The notes: generated by a model from the letters alone, not told the origin. A DNA stretch of 64,000 nucleotides from Vibrio sp. 10N.261.45.E2 (GCF_002875705.1 NZ_MCZZ01000113.1:124001-188000); one strand, 5' to 3'; numbered from the stretch's first letter, positions 1 to 9,121 are shown. Translations and numbers: made by a program.

Positions 1-99
1 TAATGCTCAATCCAAGAGTAATTGATATCATATCTCGAATTACGCAAATAATACGTTTTTTTCCCCAATATGGGTATCCGACCTCTAAAAGGACAAGTC

Positions 100-459
100 A
101 TGGCACTGGATAAAGTTTTCATTGAACAGTTAGAAGTAATTACAACGATCGGTGTTTACGATTGGGAACAAGAGATCAAACAAAAACTTGTGCTTGATAT
201 TGAGATGGCTCATGACAACCGTCCAGCTGGTAAGAGTGATGATGTGGTTGATGCTTTGGATTACTCGACAGTGAGTACAGCCGTGCTTGACCACATTGCG
301 AATGGCCGATTTTTGTTGGTGGAGCGTGTGGCTGAAGAAGTCGCTGAATTGATCATGACTCAATTCTCTGTGCCTTGGATTAAAATCCGCTTGGCTAAAC
401 CTGGCGCTGTGCCTCAAGCAAAAGCCGTTGGCGTGATCATCGAACGAGGTCAAGCATGA
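100..459 (+). CDS. folB: Dihydroneopterin aldolase
   Basis: This cytoplasmic enzyme of tetrahydrofolate synthesis cleaves 7,8-dihydroneopterin to 6-hydroxymethyl-dihydropterin and glycolaldehyde. The 119-residue length is usual for the family. Conserved stretches include GVYDWEQEIKQKL near residue 18, LVERVAEEVAE in the middle, and the C-terminal AKPGAV with the lysine expected in catalysis. An in-frame ATG lies at 70, but the ATG at 100 is preferred because it has AAAAGGA seven bases upstream and begins with MALDKVFIEQL as in E. coli. Its stop overlaps the folK start (ATGA), so the two folate genes, which act on consecutive intermediates, are probably translationally coupled. Family assignment is firm. 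Confidence 0.95.
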   Translation: MALDKVFIEQLEVITTIGVYDWEQEIKQKLVLDIEMAHDNRPAGKSDDVVDALDYSTVSTAVLDHIANGRFLLVERVAEEVAELIMTQFSVPWIKIRLAKPGAVPQAKAVGVIIERGQA

Positions 460-938
460 CAGTAGCCTATGTTGGTGTTGGCACGAACATAGACCGCGAC
501 AAGCATGCAAGGGTGGCATGGACAGAGCTTCAATCGTTAGGAACTAACCTTAAATGCTCTAAAATCTATCACTGTGAGCCTGTGGGTTTTAATAGCCATC
601 CGTTTTATAACTTTGTGATAGAGCTCGACACGTCACTCCCATTGACTGATTTTTCACAGCAGTTGCGTAAAATTGAGTTTAAATGGGGTCGCTCTCAAGA
701 TGCGCACAAACTACAAGATCGAAAGCTCGATCTTGATATTGTGCTGTTTGGAGAGATGGTTTCTGATAGCGATCCAGAACTACCACGCAGTGATATCTAT
801 AAATATCCTTTTGTAACACAACCGCTTTATGATCTTTGTCCTGCGAGAGTGATCCCGCAAGACGGAAGAACCGTTAGTGAAATATGGCAGAAGATGCAGC
901 AATTAGATTCGCTCTCTGTCGTAGATATAAAACTATAA
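456..938 (+). CDS. folK: 2-amino-4-hydroxy-6-hydroxymethyldihydropteridine pyrophosphokinase
   Basis: HPPK transfers pyrophosphate from ATP to 6-hydroxymethyl-dihydropterin, the product of FolB, giving the substrate of dihydropteroate synthase. The 160-residue protein has the N-terminal YVGVGTNIDRD and the HPPK signature QDRKLDLDIVLFG near residue 90, whose two aspartates bind magnesium in this family. The C-terminal part carries the usual PFVTQPLYDLCP. It overlaps folB by four bases and is followed 15 bases later by uppP, so a folB-folK-uppP transcript is likely. A separate bifunctional folate enzyme is not seen. Identity is secure. Confidence 0.94.
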   Translation: MTVAYVGVGTNIDRDKHARVAWTELQSLGTNLKCSKIYHCEPVGFNSHPFYNFVIELDTSLPLTDFSQQLRKIEFKWGRSQDAHKLQDRKLDLDIVLFGEMVSDSDPELPRSDIYKYPFVTQPLYDLCPARVIPQDGRTVSEIWQKMQQLDSLSVVDIKL

Positions 939-953
939 TTTTTAAGGTAAGTA

Positions 954-1757
954 ATGAGTTATTTTGAAGCGTTTATATTGGCGTTGGTGCAAGGCTTTAC
1001 TGAGTTTTTACCTATTTCCAGTTCTGCACACCTAATCCTTCCTTCTGCTGTTTTAGGTTGGGAAGATCAAGGCTTGGCATTTGATGTTGCTGTTCACGTC
1101 GGTACGTTGGCTGCCGTGGTTATCTATTTCCGTAAAGAAGTGGTATCTCTATTGAGCGCATTCTTTGGTTCAGTGTTTAAAGGGGATCGCAGTAAAGAAG
1201 CGAAGTTAGCGTGGATGATTATTCTCGCGACGATTCCTGCGTGTATCTTTGGTTTGTTGATGAAGGATATTGTTGAGCTTTACCTACGTAGTGCGTGGGT
1301 GATTGCGACAACCACAATTATCTTTGGTCTGTTGCTATGGTGGGTGGATAAAAACTCAAGCCTACGTGATGATGAGTACCAAGCGGGTTGGAAAAAGGCA
1401 CTATTTATTGGTCTTGCTCAAGCAATGGCGATCATCCCGGGTACGTCTCGTTCTGGCGCAACCATTACCGCAGCACTGTACCTTGGCTTTACTCGTGAAG
1501 CCGCAGCTCGATTCTCTTTCTTGATGTCTATCCCAATCATCACTCTGGCTGGTGGTTACTTGGGTCTGAAGTTAGTGACTAGCGGTGACCCAATCCATGT
1601 TGGTACTTTGCTAACGGGTATCGTGGTTTCTTTCATTAGTGCTTATATCTGTATCCACTTCTTCTTGAAGCTTATCTCTCGTATGGGTATGACACCATTC
1701 GTTATCTACCGCCTGATTTTAGGTTGTGGCCTGTTTGCCTTCTTAATGATGCAGTAG
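954..1757 (+). CDS. uppP: Undecaprenyl-diphosphate phosphatase (UppP/BacA)
   Basis: An integral inner membrane phosphatase that recycles undecaprenyl pyrophosphate to undecaprenyl phosphate for cell wall and O-antigen synthesis; extra copies give bacitracin tolerance in other bacteria. The 267-residue hydrophobic protein shows both family motifs: [15 protein letters not shown] near residue 14, with the catalytic glutamate, and [14 protein letters not shown] near residue 162. About eight membrane segments are visible. The start has AAGGT ten bases upstream. It supplies the carrier used by MraY and MurG, encoded about 46 kb downstream. A strong terminator follows. Confidence 0.96.
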   Translation: MSYFEAFILALVQGFTEFLPISSSAHLILPSAVLGWEDQGLAFDVAVHVGTLAAVVIYFRKEVVSLLSAFFGSVFKGDRSKEAKLAWMIILATIPACIFGLLMKDIVELYLRSAWVIATTTIIFGLLLWWVDKNSSLRDDEYQAGWKKALFIGLAQAMAIIPGTSRSGATITAALYLGFTREAAARFSFLMSIPIITLAGGYLGLKLVTSGDPIHVGTLLTGIVVSFISAYICIHFFLKLISRMGMTPFVIYRLILGCGLFAFLMMQ

Positions 1758-1791
1758 AAAGTGCTTATCTAGCACACGACAGGTTGAAACG

Positions 1792-1819
1792 AAAAACCCG
1801 CTTAGTCGCGGGTTTTTTT
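1792..1819. terminator. Bidirectional terminator between uppP and cca
   Basis: A 10-bp stem (AAAAACCCGC / GCGGGTTTTT) with a six-base loop is followed by a T run on the plus strand and by five T on the minus strand. It sits between convergent genes and can serve both. Confidence 0.85.
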
Positions 1820-1845
1820 ATGTGTTTTAGTTAGCGCGGTAACAA

Positions 1846-3114
1846 TTAACTAGTCGCGAGTTCTGCTAAGGCGCTCTCAATTGCGGCAGCTCTGCGTTTT
1901 TCTTGCTCTTCTCGAATGTCTTTGCCTTTGAAGCCATCGGCAATGATTGCTTTCACTTCGACTTGAAGAGCTGCTTGGTAAGCGACTTCAAAACGCGCTT
2001 TTTGAGGATATGGCTGATCTTCTAATCCTTTGCGACCAGCGTGATCGGCTTGGCAGCAAAGTAGAATGTCGTTGAGCCTATCTGGTTTACGCCAAACATC
2101 GAATTTGTTGAGAACCTTAAGAAAGGTGGTTGGCTTTAGTTCACCTGCACGATGAATGTTTGAGTGCTGCTCACACACCAGTAGCGCCAAGTCGCGAAAC
2201 TCATTAGGCACTCTTACTCGCTCACACAGTTTCTTAATGATCTTAACACCTGTGTGGCAATGCATTTTGTGGCTTGGCCACTCACTCTCTGGCGTGACAC
2301 CTTTGCCTAAGTCATGCACTTGAGCGGCAAAACGCACCGGCAGTGATGAGCTTAATAGCGCAGCTTGCTGAGCAACCATTAGAGTATGAATGCCCGTGTC
2401 GATTTCTGGGTGCCATTTCTCGGGTTGAGGGACGCCAAATAGGGCGTTAATCTCGGGCAAAACAACGGTTAATGCACCGCACTCTTTTAATACAGAAAGG
2501 AAGATTTCAGGGTGCGGTGTACTAAGAGACTTGTGCCACTCTTGCCAAACTCGTTCGGCAGTAAGATGAGCAAGTTCTCCTGATTCAACGATTGTAGCCA
2601 TCATGCTCATAGTTTCAGGTGCAACGCTAAAACCGAGGTGATGAAGTTTGGCGGCGAAGCGAGCCACACGCAGCACACGCAGTGGATCTTCAACAAAGGC
2701 ATCAGAGACATGTCTAAGAATACGATCTGAGAGATCTTGTTGGCCGTGGTAAGGATCGTGAAGATTGCCTTCGTCATCTTGTGCGATGGCGTTGATCGTT
2801 AGATCGCGGCGCATCAGATCTTCTTCCAAACTCACGTCTGGAGCGAAGTAACATTCGAAGCCTGTATAGCCAGAGCCTGATTTTCTCTCGGTGCGAGCTA
2901 GTGCGTGCTCTTCCTTGGTTTTTGGATGCAAGAATACAGGGAAGTCTTTCCCCACCGCAGTGAAGCCAAGGCTTTCCATCTCTTGAGGGGTACTGCCGAC
3001 CACGACCCAATCTCTATCATAGCTATCAATGTTGAGTAGCTTATCGCGCACTGCCCCACCGACTAGAAAGCGCTGTAGCCCATTCTCTTTTGGTAGGCTA
3101 TCGTATATTTGCAA
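1846..3114 (-). CDS. cca: Multifunctional CCA tRNA nucleotidyltransferase / HD phosphohydrolase
   Basis: Adds or repairs the 3'-CCA end of tRNAs without a template. The N-terminal class II nucleotidyltransferase motif LVGGAVRD is followed by DRDWVVVG, with the metal-binding aspartates, and RRDLTINAIA; a C-terminal HD domain (residues about 225-340) contains HTLM and QVHDLGKG, as in the multifunctional gamma-proteobacterial form. The frame is open upstream to an ATG at 3162, but that start adds 16 unconserved residues. I chose the TTG at 3114 because GAGGTG lies five bases upstream and the protein then begins near QIYD. The stretch between that start and LVGGAVRD is about ten residues longer than in E. 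coli. It diverges from gspA with only 84 bases between starts. Confidence 0.9.
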   Translation of the reverse strand: MQIYDSLPKENGLQRFLVGGAVRDKLLNIDSYDRDWVVVGSTPQEMESLGFTAVGKDFPVFLHPKTKEEHALARTERKSGSGYTGFECYFAPDVSLEEDLMRRDLTINAIAQDDEGNLHDPYHGQQDLSDRILRHVSDAFVEDPLRVLRVARFAAKLHHLGFSVAPETMSMMATIVESGELAHLTAERVWQEWHKSLSTPHPEIFLSVLKECGALTVVLPEINALFGVPQPEKWHPEIDTGIHTLMVAQQAALLSSSLPVRFAAQVHDLGKGVTPESEWPSHKMHCHTGVKIIKKLCERVRVPNEFRDLALLVCEQHSNIHRAGELKPTTFLKVLNKFDVWRKPDRLNDILLCCQADHAGRKGLEDQPYPQKARFEVAYQAALQVEVKAIIADGFKGKDIREEQEKRRAAAIESALAELATS

Positions 3115-3198
3115 CTTATCACCTCGAAATGTTTTATCACTGCTGGACTTTACAGCAAGCAATGGTACTTTCCATTAATCGTAATTATAGGGCAGCAC

Positions 3199-4869
3199 AT
3201 GTATAAGGAATATTTTGGCTTCGTTGAGATGCCATTTTCGATTGTACCAAATTCTCGCTACTTGTTTTTGAGTCAGCGCCACCAAGAAGCGATGCAGAAC
3301 CTACAAGCCGGTTTAGGCGAGGGTGGGGGCTTTGCGATGCTTACTGGTGAGGTTGGTACGGGGAAAACAACGGTTGCTAAGGCGATGTTGTCTTCACTGG
3401 ATAGCCATACTCAGGCTGGCCTTATACTTAACCCTACGTTTTCCAATACGGATTTACTCGAAGCTATCTGCGATGAGTTTGAGGTCGATTACCCTGAGCA
3501 AGCATCGCTCAAGCAGCTGAGCCAAGCTATTCATCATTTTCTGCTGGATAGCCATGCCGAAGGCATTCAAACCTTATTGGTGATCGATGAAGCCCAACAT
3601 CTCGCAGCTGATGTATTGGAGCAGCTACGCCTTTTAACAAACTTGGAAACCGACAGTCGTAAGTTGTTAAAAGTACTGTTGGTTGGCCAACCTGAACTAC
3701 AACAGCACTTGCAGACTACACAACTGCGTCAACTCGCTCAGCGCATCACTGGTCGCTATCACTTACTGCCTCTTAATACAGAAGAAACGGGCAAGTACAT
3801 CGCATTTCGTTTGGAGACGGCGGGTGGAGAGCAGATGTTGTTTTCGAACCGTTCAATCAAGCTGATCGCTCAATATACTCATGGTATTCCAAGGCTCATT
3901 AACTTGGTGTGTGATAAAGCGCTGCAGTTAGCTTTTCATGATGGCGAGCAGTTACCGAGCAATGAAACGGTTAACCGAGCCTGCCAGCAGGTTATGTCCT
4001 TTCAGGCTGATGTGTATCACGTCGAGAAACCTCGAACTTCGCATGTCGCGTCCAAGATATTCCAGTACGCTGGGATTGCAACGTTAAGCGTCGGTCTTGC
4101 GGTTGCGACCTTTAACTTCGCTCCAACCTATATAAATTCGTGGTTGCCTGCGGATACTGCAAATGAAGTTAGAACTGAAGTGGCTGCGCGCACTCAGCGT
4201 TCATTGGTGGCTGATGCCCCTATGGTGGCTGTTGAGCCAAAGACGACTAAGTTTGAGTTGCCATACCACATCCAACAACACTTAATGCAGGGCACCAATC
4301 GCTCTCTTGCGATCAAGGATTTGTACACGCTCTGGGGATATCAATCTTCACTGCGTGATGGCTTGTGCTTAAGTGAGCCACAAAGTGTCTTTGTGTGCGA
4401 GCAGCAGCAGGCCAATTTGGATACATTGCTACAGCTAGGCGTGCCTGTGGTACTTAATCTCGACATAGAGAAAAAATCAGTGTTTGCTGTGCTGTATGGC
4501 GTATCTGAAGATTCTGTCGAATTGCTGGTTAATGAAAAGCTATTGGTGATGCCGAAACAGTCCTTAGAGCAAATCTGGCAAGGCGATTATGTCGCTATTT
4601 GGAAACAGCCGTTGCGAGAGACGCTGAAAGAGGGTTATCAAGGTGAAGCGGTTGCTCTACTTGATTTGTTACTGTCTGAGGTGTTGGGAGAGGGTGTGTC
4701 TGGCAGTGACGTATTTGATTATGAGTTAAAAATGAAAATCGAAGCGTTTCAAACCTGGCAGGGTATGTCTGTTGATGGCATCGCAGGTAAGCGCACCTTA
4801 GCAAGATTGCAGAGATTAGCTCAACTCGATTCGCCTAAGTTGATGTCACTAGAAGGGGGCGAAAGCTAA
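3199..4869 (+). CDS. gspA: General secretion pathway ATPase GspA/ExeA
   Basis: Inner membrane ATPase that, with GspB, helps assemble the type II secretion secretin through peptidoglycan. The 556-residue protein has an AAA domain with Walker A GEVGTGKT at about 50-57 and Walker B LLVIDEAQ near 127-133. A single membrane segment lies at about 290-310 (YAGIATLSVGLAVATF). A periplasmic part resembling the C39-peptidase-like domain of GspA follows, and a C-terminal peptidoglycan-binding domain covers about 490-545 (QTWQGMSVDGIAGKRTLARL). The frame extends to 3109, but the ATG at 3199 begins MYKEYFGF as in ExeA. It overlaps gspB by one base (TAATG). The other secretion genes are not in this window, as expected for vibrios, where gspAB are separate. 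Confidence 0.92.
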   Translation: MYKEYFGFVEMPFSIVPNSRYLFLSQRHQEAMQNLQAGLGEGGGFAMLTGEVGTGKTTVAKAMLSSLDSHTQAGLILNPTFSNTDLLEAICDEFEVDYPEQASLKQLSQAIHHFLLDSHAEGIQTLLVIDEAQHLAADVLEQLRLLTNLETDSRKLLKVLLVGQPELQQHLQTTQLRQLAQRITGRYHLLPLNTEETGKYIAFRLETAGGEQMLFSNRSIKLIAQYTHGIPRLINLVCDKALQLAFHDGEQLPSNETVNRACQQVMSFQADVYHVEKPRTSHVASKIFQYAGIATLSVGLAVATFNFAPTYINSWLPADTANEVRTEVAARTQRSLVADAPMVAVEPKTTKFELPYHIQQHLMQGTNRSLAIKDLYTLWGYQSSLRDGLCLSEPQSVFVCEQQQANLDTLLQLGVPVVLNLDIEKKSVFAVLYGVSEDSVELLVNEKLLVMPKQSLEQIWQGDYVAIWKQPLRETLKEGYQGEAVALLDLLLSEVLGEGVSGSDVFDYELKMKIEAFQTWQGMSVDGIAGKRTLARLQRLAQLDSPKLMSLEGGES

Positions 4870-5855
4870 TGTCACGTATTATGCATGATCTTAAACAGTC
4901 GTCTCACCATCAGTCTTCTATTAATCAGCACTCTCTTAGCAAACCAAGCTTCAAAGGCTATCAGAATCATCATGTTCCTAATTCTACAAAAGGGATGAAC
5001 AACAAACGAGGTTCATCCCTAGCGATGGGGCTAATCTTAATCTTGGTTCCTTCTTTGTTAGTGGGGGGAGTTTTGACTTATCAATCGTATAGCCAACAAC
5101 AAGAAGCCGCGAGCAAAACAACTAAGGTAACTCTGCCAGAGTCAACGACTCAATCAAACGTTGAGCCTGAAATTGCTGATGCTGATATAGCAAGCATGGA
5201 TGCAGTGCCTGAGGAAGTAGATGCACTGTTTGCCGTTCGTCCAGCACCAGCAAGCCAGCCGTTGAAAGCACTGCCACGCCAAGAAATGTATGCACAGATT
5301 GATTCAGGCGCTAATAGTGCAAATACCGCTGGTGGTTCAGCAGTGATCGTAGCGAGTGCTGATAACAACACCCAAATGGCAGCAAGCTCTGAGTCGTCAC
5401 CTGTTCAACCAACCGTTCAGTCAAGCGCGAGTGATGAAACGAGAGATCAACCATCAAATAGTGACTTACAATCGGACAGTGATCTGCTGCAAGGGCTAGA
5501 CCTCAGTGAGTTGCCACCCGATTTGGCATTGAAGCTTGAATCTATCATGGGGGACCAACAAAGCACTCCTGAGCCGATGGACTCTAGACCGGCAGGGCAA
5601 AGAGGCTCACAGGTCATTGAGTTGGAAACGCATACCAACAGCTTATCTGGCGTATTGCCTAAGTTAGATCTACAAACTCATATGTATTCAAGCAGCGAAA
5701 CTAAGCGTTGGGTAAAAGTGAACGGGCAAGAAGTGGCGCAAGGAGATTGGATTGGGCAAGACATTCAATTACTTGAGATTAAGCCGCAATCGGTAATTAT
5801 AGAGTTCAATCAGCAGAAGATAGAAATCCCCGCTCTGTACGAGTGGAAAGGCTAG
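4869..5855 (+). CDS. gspB: General secretion pathway protein GspB/ExeB
   Basis: Bitopic inner membrane partner of GspA. A cytoplasmic N terminus of about 48 residues precedes one membrane segment at about 50-70 (LAMGLILILVPSLLVGGVLT). A long low-complexity linker rich in S, Q, A, P and D follows, then a C-terminal GspB domain from about 245 to 325 (LPKLDLQTHMYSS and WVKVNGQEV... are typical). The linker should span the periplasm. Translation is coupled to gspA by a one-base overlap. The stop codon TAG at 5853 is also the first three bases of the terminal inverted repeat of the element that follows, so the C-terminal end may have been set by that insertion. Confidence 0.9.
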   Translation: MSRIMHDLKQSSHHQSSINQHSLSKPSFKGYQNHHVPNSTKGMNNKRGSSLAMGLILILVPSLLVGGVLTYQSYSQQQEAASKTTKVTLPESTTQSNVEPEIADADIASMDAVPEEVDALFAVRPAPASQPLKALPRQEMYAQIDSGANSANTAGGSAVIVASADNNTQMAASSESSPVQPTVQSSASDETRDQPSNSDLQSDSDLLQGLDLSELPPDLALKLESIMGDQQSTPEPMDSRPAGQRGSQVIELETHTNSLSGVLPKLDLQTHMYSSSETKRWVKVNGQEVAQGDWIGQDIQLLEIKPQSVIIEFNQQKIEIPALYEWKG

Positions 5856-6120
5856 GGCGTGTTGACCTTTCGTGGTTAAATTTTGTTCGAGATAAAAGCG
5901 TTTTAATCGCGGCGAGGGGGAAGTAACCTAGTCATTCTAAGCAAATCTCCCTCAACAAAGAGTAAAACGCTTTTAGCCGAACCCTTCGGGCAGCGTTTGC
6001 TGGTCATTTCTACTACGTTATCGGCTTCTCATGTAGGCTAGCTACACATCAAAGCCTCTGCCTTGTATAAATACCCAGCAACTCGCTGCAAAAATCAGCT
6101 CGAAAGATCAACACGCCCTA
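5853..6120. mobile_element. 268-bp inverted-repeat element (MITE-like), non-coding
   Basis: The ends are 20-bp inverted repeats: TAGGGCGTGTTGACCTTTCG at 5853-5872 and its complement at 6101-6120, with one mismatch. Inside, an 11-bp pair (AAAAGCGTTTT 5894-5904, AAAACGCTTTT 5964-5974) makes a second long-range stem. No open reading frame of note lies inside. The features fit a miniature inverted-repeat element or a mobile palindrome family; I recall similar sequences from Vibrio intergenic regions, which is memory and not a search. TA lies at both ends, so a TA target duplication is possible. The left end overlaps the gspB stop codon. Confidence 0.75.
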
Positions 6121-6154
6121 ATGAGTTCTACAGGCATCTAGATAACAGACAAAT

Positions 6155-6182
6155 AAAAAGGAGCACCTAGGTGCTCCTTTTT
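6155..6182. terminator. Bidirectional terminator (perfect 28-bp palindrome)
   Basis: AAAAAGGAGCACC is followed directly by its complement GGTGCTCCTTTTT around a central TA. It lies between gspB with its element on the plus strand and the SH3 protein gene on the minus strand, and is symmetric, so it can end both transcripts. Confidence 0.85.
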
Positions 6183-6226
6183 GATATTCGATACTGAATT
6201 TACTGTACCTGATACAAGCGTTAAGT

Positions 6227-6838
6227 CTACGCCCAACCGTTTGGTGACTTTCTGCGACGAGGCATGATGTGTGGCAGAACAAGGCCAAGAAGTAGACCAA
6301 TACCCGCAACACCACCACCGTACATGAAGTACTTTAATAGTAGGTCGTCTTTTTGAGTGTCTAGCTTAGCACGTAGTTCACGGTTCTCTGTTTGAGAGCT
6401 CGTCAGCTGCTGGCTAATTTCACTGTAGTTCTGTTCTAGTTCAGCAATCTGCTTGTTACGAGAATCTAGAGAGCTTGCTAGGCCAGCTTTTTCGCTGTCA
6501 GCACTCTGACGAGCGTTCGCTAGCTTGCCTTTAACTTCTGTCAGCTCTTTCTCTAGCTTAGGCATACGCAGTGCCATGCTTTCTTTTGTGCTTACAAACT
6601 TGCTTTCAACCCAACCCTTACGGCCACGGTTGTCTTGAATTTGGGTGTAACCTGTACTCTTGTTAGTTTGTAGGTATGTAATCTTTTCACCAGCATCAAC
6701 ACTACCTATGATACGGAAGGTGTTGTTTGGGCCAGAATGCATATAAGTAAATAGTTTGTCAGCAATATAACGGTCTTGTGCAAAGGCAGCTGGAGCCGCA
6801 AGCATTGCGAACAAAACTAAGCTAATCAGTTTTTTCAC
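6227..6838 (-). CDS. TIGR04211-type SH3 domain protein with coiled coil and C-terminal membrane anchor
   Basis: This 203-residue protein is the YgiM type. A Sec signal peptide covers residues 1-20 (MKKLISLVLFAMLAAPAAFA). A bacterial SH3 domain covers about 27-85 (MHSGPNNTFRIIGSVDAGEKITYL... GRKGWVESKF). A coiled coil from about 95 to 165 follows (LEKELTEVKGKL, KQIAELEQNYSEISQQL), then one membrane helix at about 170-187 and a basic tail RRRKS. The layout predicts a periplasmic SH3 domain held off the inner membrane by a coiled-coil stalk. Its biochemical role is unknown to me; a cell wall or phosphate-metabolism link is only a guess from its neighbours. It is a single gene with its own terminator. 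Confidence 0.85.
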   Translation of the reverse strand: MKKLISLVLFAMLAAPAAFAQDRYIADKLFTYMHSGPNNTFRIIGSVDAGEKITYLQTNKSTGYTQIQDNRGRKGWVESKFVSTKESMALRMPKLEKELTEVKGKLANARQSADSEKAGLASSLDSRNKQIAELEQNYSEISQQLTSSQTENRELRAKLDTQKDDLLLKYFMYGGGVAGIGLLLGLVLPHIMPRRRKSPNGWA

Positions 6839-6929
6839 AGTAAATCCCTTAACGATTCAAATTGGGTAGGCGTATGAGTCAGCCTCAATCAGCAAATAAT
6901 ATTTAGTTTCTTTATGCGGTGCAACAAAG

Positions 6930-6950
6930 AAGGGAGGCAAAGCCTCCCTT
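6930..6950 (-). terminator. Probable terminator of the DUF47-pitA operon
   Basis: A 9-bp stem (AAGGGAGGC / GCCTCCCTT) with a three-base loop lies about 95 bases beyond the pitA stop. Read on the minus strand it is followed by CTTTGTTG, a weak T run. Confidence 0.55.
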
Positions 6951-7043
6951 TCTGTGCGTTTGAGTCAATAATGACATGGCATTTACATATCGTTACTGAA
7001 GCTCACACTATTCTGACGCTAGTATTCACTAACGCAGTCGCGA

Positions 7044-8306
7044 TTACATAGTAAACGCAGCTTGAATTCCGTAGAAGAACACAACAGCAAGTAGAGCACC
7101 TGCAGGCAGTGTCACAATCCAAGAAGCCACGATATTACGTACAACGCCTAAGTTTAGTGCTGCGATACCACGAGCAAAACCAACACCTAATACTGCACCA
7201 ACGAGCGTTTGTGTAGTAGAGATTGGAAGGCCAGTACCTGAAGCTAGTACAACAGTACATGCAGTTGCAAGTTGTGCAGCAAAGCCACGGCTAGGTGTTA
7301 ATTCTGTAATACCAGTACCAACGGTTGCCATTACTTTATGACCCATTGTTGCAAGACCAACAACGATACCGAAACCACCTAGAGGAAGAATCCACCATGC
7401 GATAGTACTTTTACCTGTGATTTCACCCATGTGCTCAACGGTTGATACAACAGCAGACAGTGGACCAATCGCGTTTGCAACGTCGTTTGAACCGTGAGCA
7501 AATGCCATCGCACAAGCTGTAATAACCATTAGGACAGAGAAGATGCCTTCAACACCTGCAAAGCCGTGGTCTTCTTCGCGGTTAGCAAATTTCTTCTGGA
7601 TGTATAGGTAACCGCCGATCATTACAAGCGCAGAAACGCCAGCAGCCCAAACCCATGCTTCAGTATTGCTTAAGTGAAGACCTACGTGCTTAAGACCTTT
7701 TTTGATGGTTACAAGTGCAATTACCATTGTTGTAATGAACATGTAAACCGGTACAAAACGCTTCGCGTTAAATAGCGGGTTCTCAGTATCAAAAATCAGT
7801 CGTTGAGCACTTACAAATATGACGTAAGCGAAGAAGCCGGAAATCACGGGTGTGATAATCCAACTACCCACAATACCTTGAACACTGTTCCAGTCTACGG
7901 CTTCAGTACCTACAGAAACACAAGCAAAACCGATGATTGCACCGATGATTGAGTGAGTCGTAGAAACAGGCCAGCCCATGTAAGAAGCTAGAAGTAGCCA
8001 TGTACCTGCAGCCAAAAGAGCTGACATCATGCCGAACACAAGTACATCAGGCTGATGAGCAAATAGAGAAGTTTCGATAACACCTTTACGGATCGTGTCT
8101 GTTACTTCGCCGCCCGCAAGGTAAGCACCTGCGAATTCAAAGATCATTGCGATAATGATCGCTTGTTTAACGGTTAGAGCTTTAGAGCCTACTGAGGTGC
8201 CCATTGCGTTCGCAACGTCATTTGCACCAATACCAATAGCCATCAAGAAACCGAAAGCTGCTGCAACAATAATCAGGACAGTGCCGTAGTTAGCAAGGAT
8301 ATCCAT
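7044..8306 (-). CDS. pitA: Low-affinity inorganic phosphate transporter (PiT family)
   Basis: An inner membrane phosphate permease of 420 residues. It has the two PiT repeats with the hallmark motifs GANDVANAMGTSVGSKAL near residue 27 and AHGSNDVANAIGPLSAV near residue 270, and about ten to twelve membrane segments. The GANDVANA motif and its repeat are what identify the family; whether it couples to protons, sodium or metal-phosphate cannot be told from sequence. It lies 128 bases downstream of the DUF47/PhoU-like gene on the same strand, the standard pairing in this family, so the partner probably modulates transport. Confidence 0.93.
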   Translation of the reverse strand: MDILANYGTVLIIVAAAFGFLMAIGIGANDVANAMGTSVGSKALTVKQAIIIAMIFEFAGAYLAGGEVTDTIRKGVIETSLFAHQPDVLVFGMMSALLAAGTWLLLASYMGWPVSTTHSIIGAIIGFACVSVGTEAVDWNSVQGIVGSWIITPVISGFFAYVIFVSAQRLIFDTENPLFNAKRFVPVYMFITTMVIALVTIKKGLKHVGLHLSNTEAWVWAAGVSALVMIGGYLYIQKKFANREEDHGFAGVEGIFSVLMVITACAMAFAHGSNDVANAIGPLSAVVSTVEHMGEITGKSTIAWWILPLGGFGIVVGLATMGHKVMATVGTGITELTPSRGFAAQLATACTVVLASGTGLPISTTQTLVGAVLGVGFARGIAALNLGVVRNIVASWIVTLPAGALLAVVFFYGIQAAFTM

Positions 8307-8434
8307 CGTAATACCTAGTTGTTTGATAACAAGCGGAGCAAATTTAGACGCAAAAAACCGCTCAGCGAGAGAAATACTCAGCGCATAAGTGGTTTGTTCA
8401 AAAAATGCTCTTCGTTATATGGTTAACGTATGAT

Positions 8435-9121
8435 TTAAGATCGAGAAAGCATTACTTCAAGACGAGCGCCTACACGCTGTGCTTGATCTGCAATACCACC
8501 AACCCATTCAAGAATTTTGTATAAGAACATGATATCAACTGGATTCAGATCGCCTTCAATTGCCATTAGTTGTTGGCGTAATTCGATCTGCATCGCATCC
8601 GTGTCATCTTCAATTACATCTAATTGATGAATCATTTCGGCAACGAGTGTTACTTCACGGCCTTTAAAGCCAGTCTCAAGTAATTCGTCTAATTCATTGA
8701 TTACGTTTTGTGCTTGGTTCGCTGCATCTAGACAACGTTTAACGTAAGCGATGAAGTTTTCTTGCATAGGAGCAGGAATGACAAGTTGACGACCATATAC
8801 ACGGCCAGCAATGTCTTTCGCTAGGTTTGCGAGTTTGTCTTGTTGCGTTAATAGCTCCAACATATCGGTGCGATCAACTGGCATAAACAAACCACGAGGA
8901 AGTTTAAGGCGAATTTCACGTTTTAGTACGTCAGCTTCTTTCTCAAGGTGAGAAATTTGAGCTCGAATTTCTGATGCTTTTTCCCAGTCACCTTTTGAAG
9001 AAACTTCAAAGAAATTAACTAGGTGAGAACAACATTCGTTCACGCATACTACGTGACGCTGCAAAGGTTTAATTGGGGACTTTGCAAATAACCCCATAAT
9101 TGTATTTACTGGCATGGTCAT
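8435..9121 (-). CDS. TIGR00153/DUF47 family PhoU-like protein
   Basis: This 228-residue soluble, almost wholly alpha-helical protein belongs to the YkaA/DUF47 family, distant relatives of PhoU, usually encoded next to a Pit phosphate permease as here. Typical stretches are NTIMGLFAKSPIKPLQRH at the N terminus, ISHLEKEADVLKREIRLKLPRGLFMPVDRTDML in the middle, and LEWVGGIADQAQRVGARLE near the end. It is first in a two-gene operon with pitA. The start could be the ATG at 9121 or the one at 9115; the difference is two residues. A regulatory or accessory role in phosphate uptake is an inference from family and context. Confidence 0.88.
   Translation of the reverse strand: MTMPVNTIMGLFAKSPIKPLQRHVVCVNECCSHLVNFFEVSSKGDWEKASEIRAQISHLEKEADVLKREIRLKLPRGLFMPVDRTDMLELLTQQDKLANLAKDIAGRVYGRQLVIPAPMQENFIAYVKRCLDAANQAQNVINELDELLETGFKGREVTLVAEMIHQLDVIEDDTDAMQIELRQQLMAIEGDLNPVDIMFLYKILEWVGGIADQAQRVGARLEVMLSRS

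Noticed and set aside
1..99. Looked for a promoter of folB at the window edge
   Set aside because: TTGATA at 22 has no -10 at suitable spacing; too weak to list.
130..519. 129-codon minus-strand frame across folB and folK
   Set aside because: It lies opposite two recognised folate genes and shows no protein-like pattern.
6118..6318. 66-codon minus-strand frame after gspB
   Set aside because: It spans a perfect terminator palindrome and overlaps the SH3 gene in another frame.
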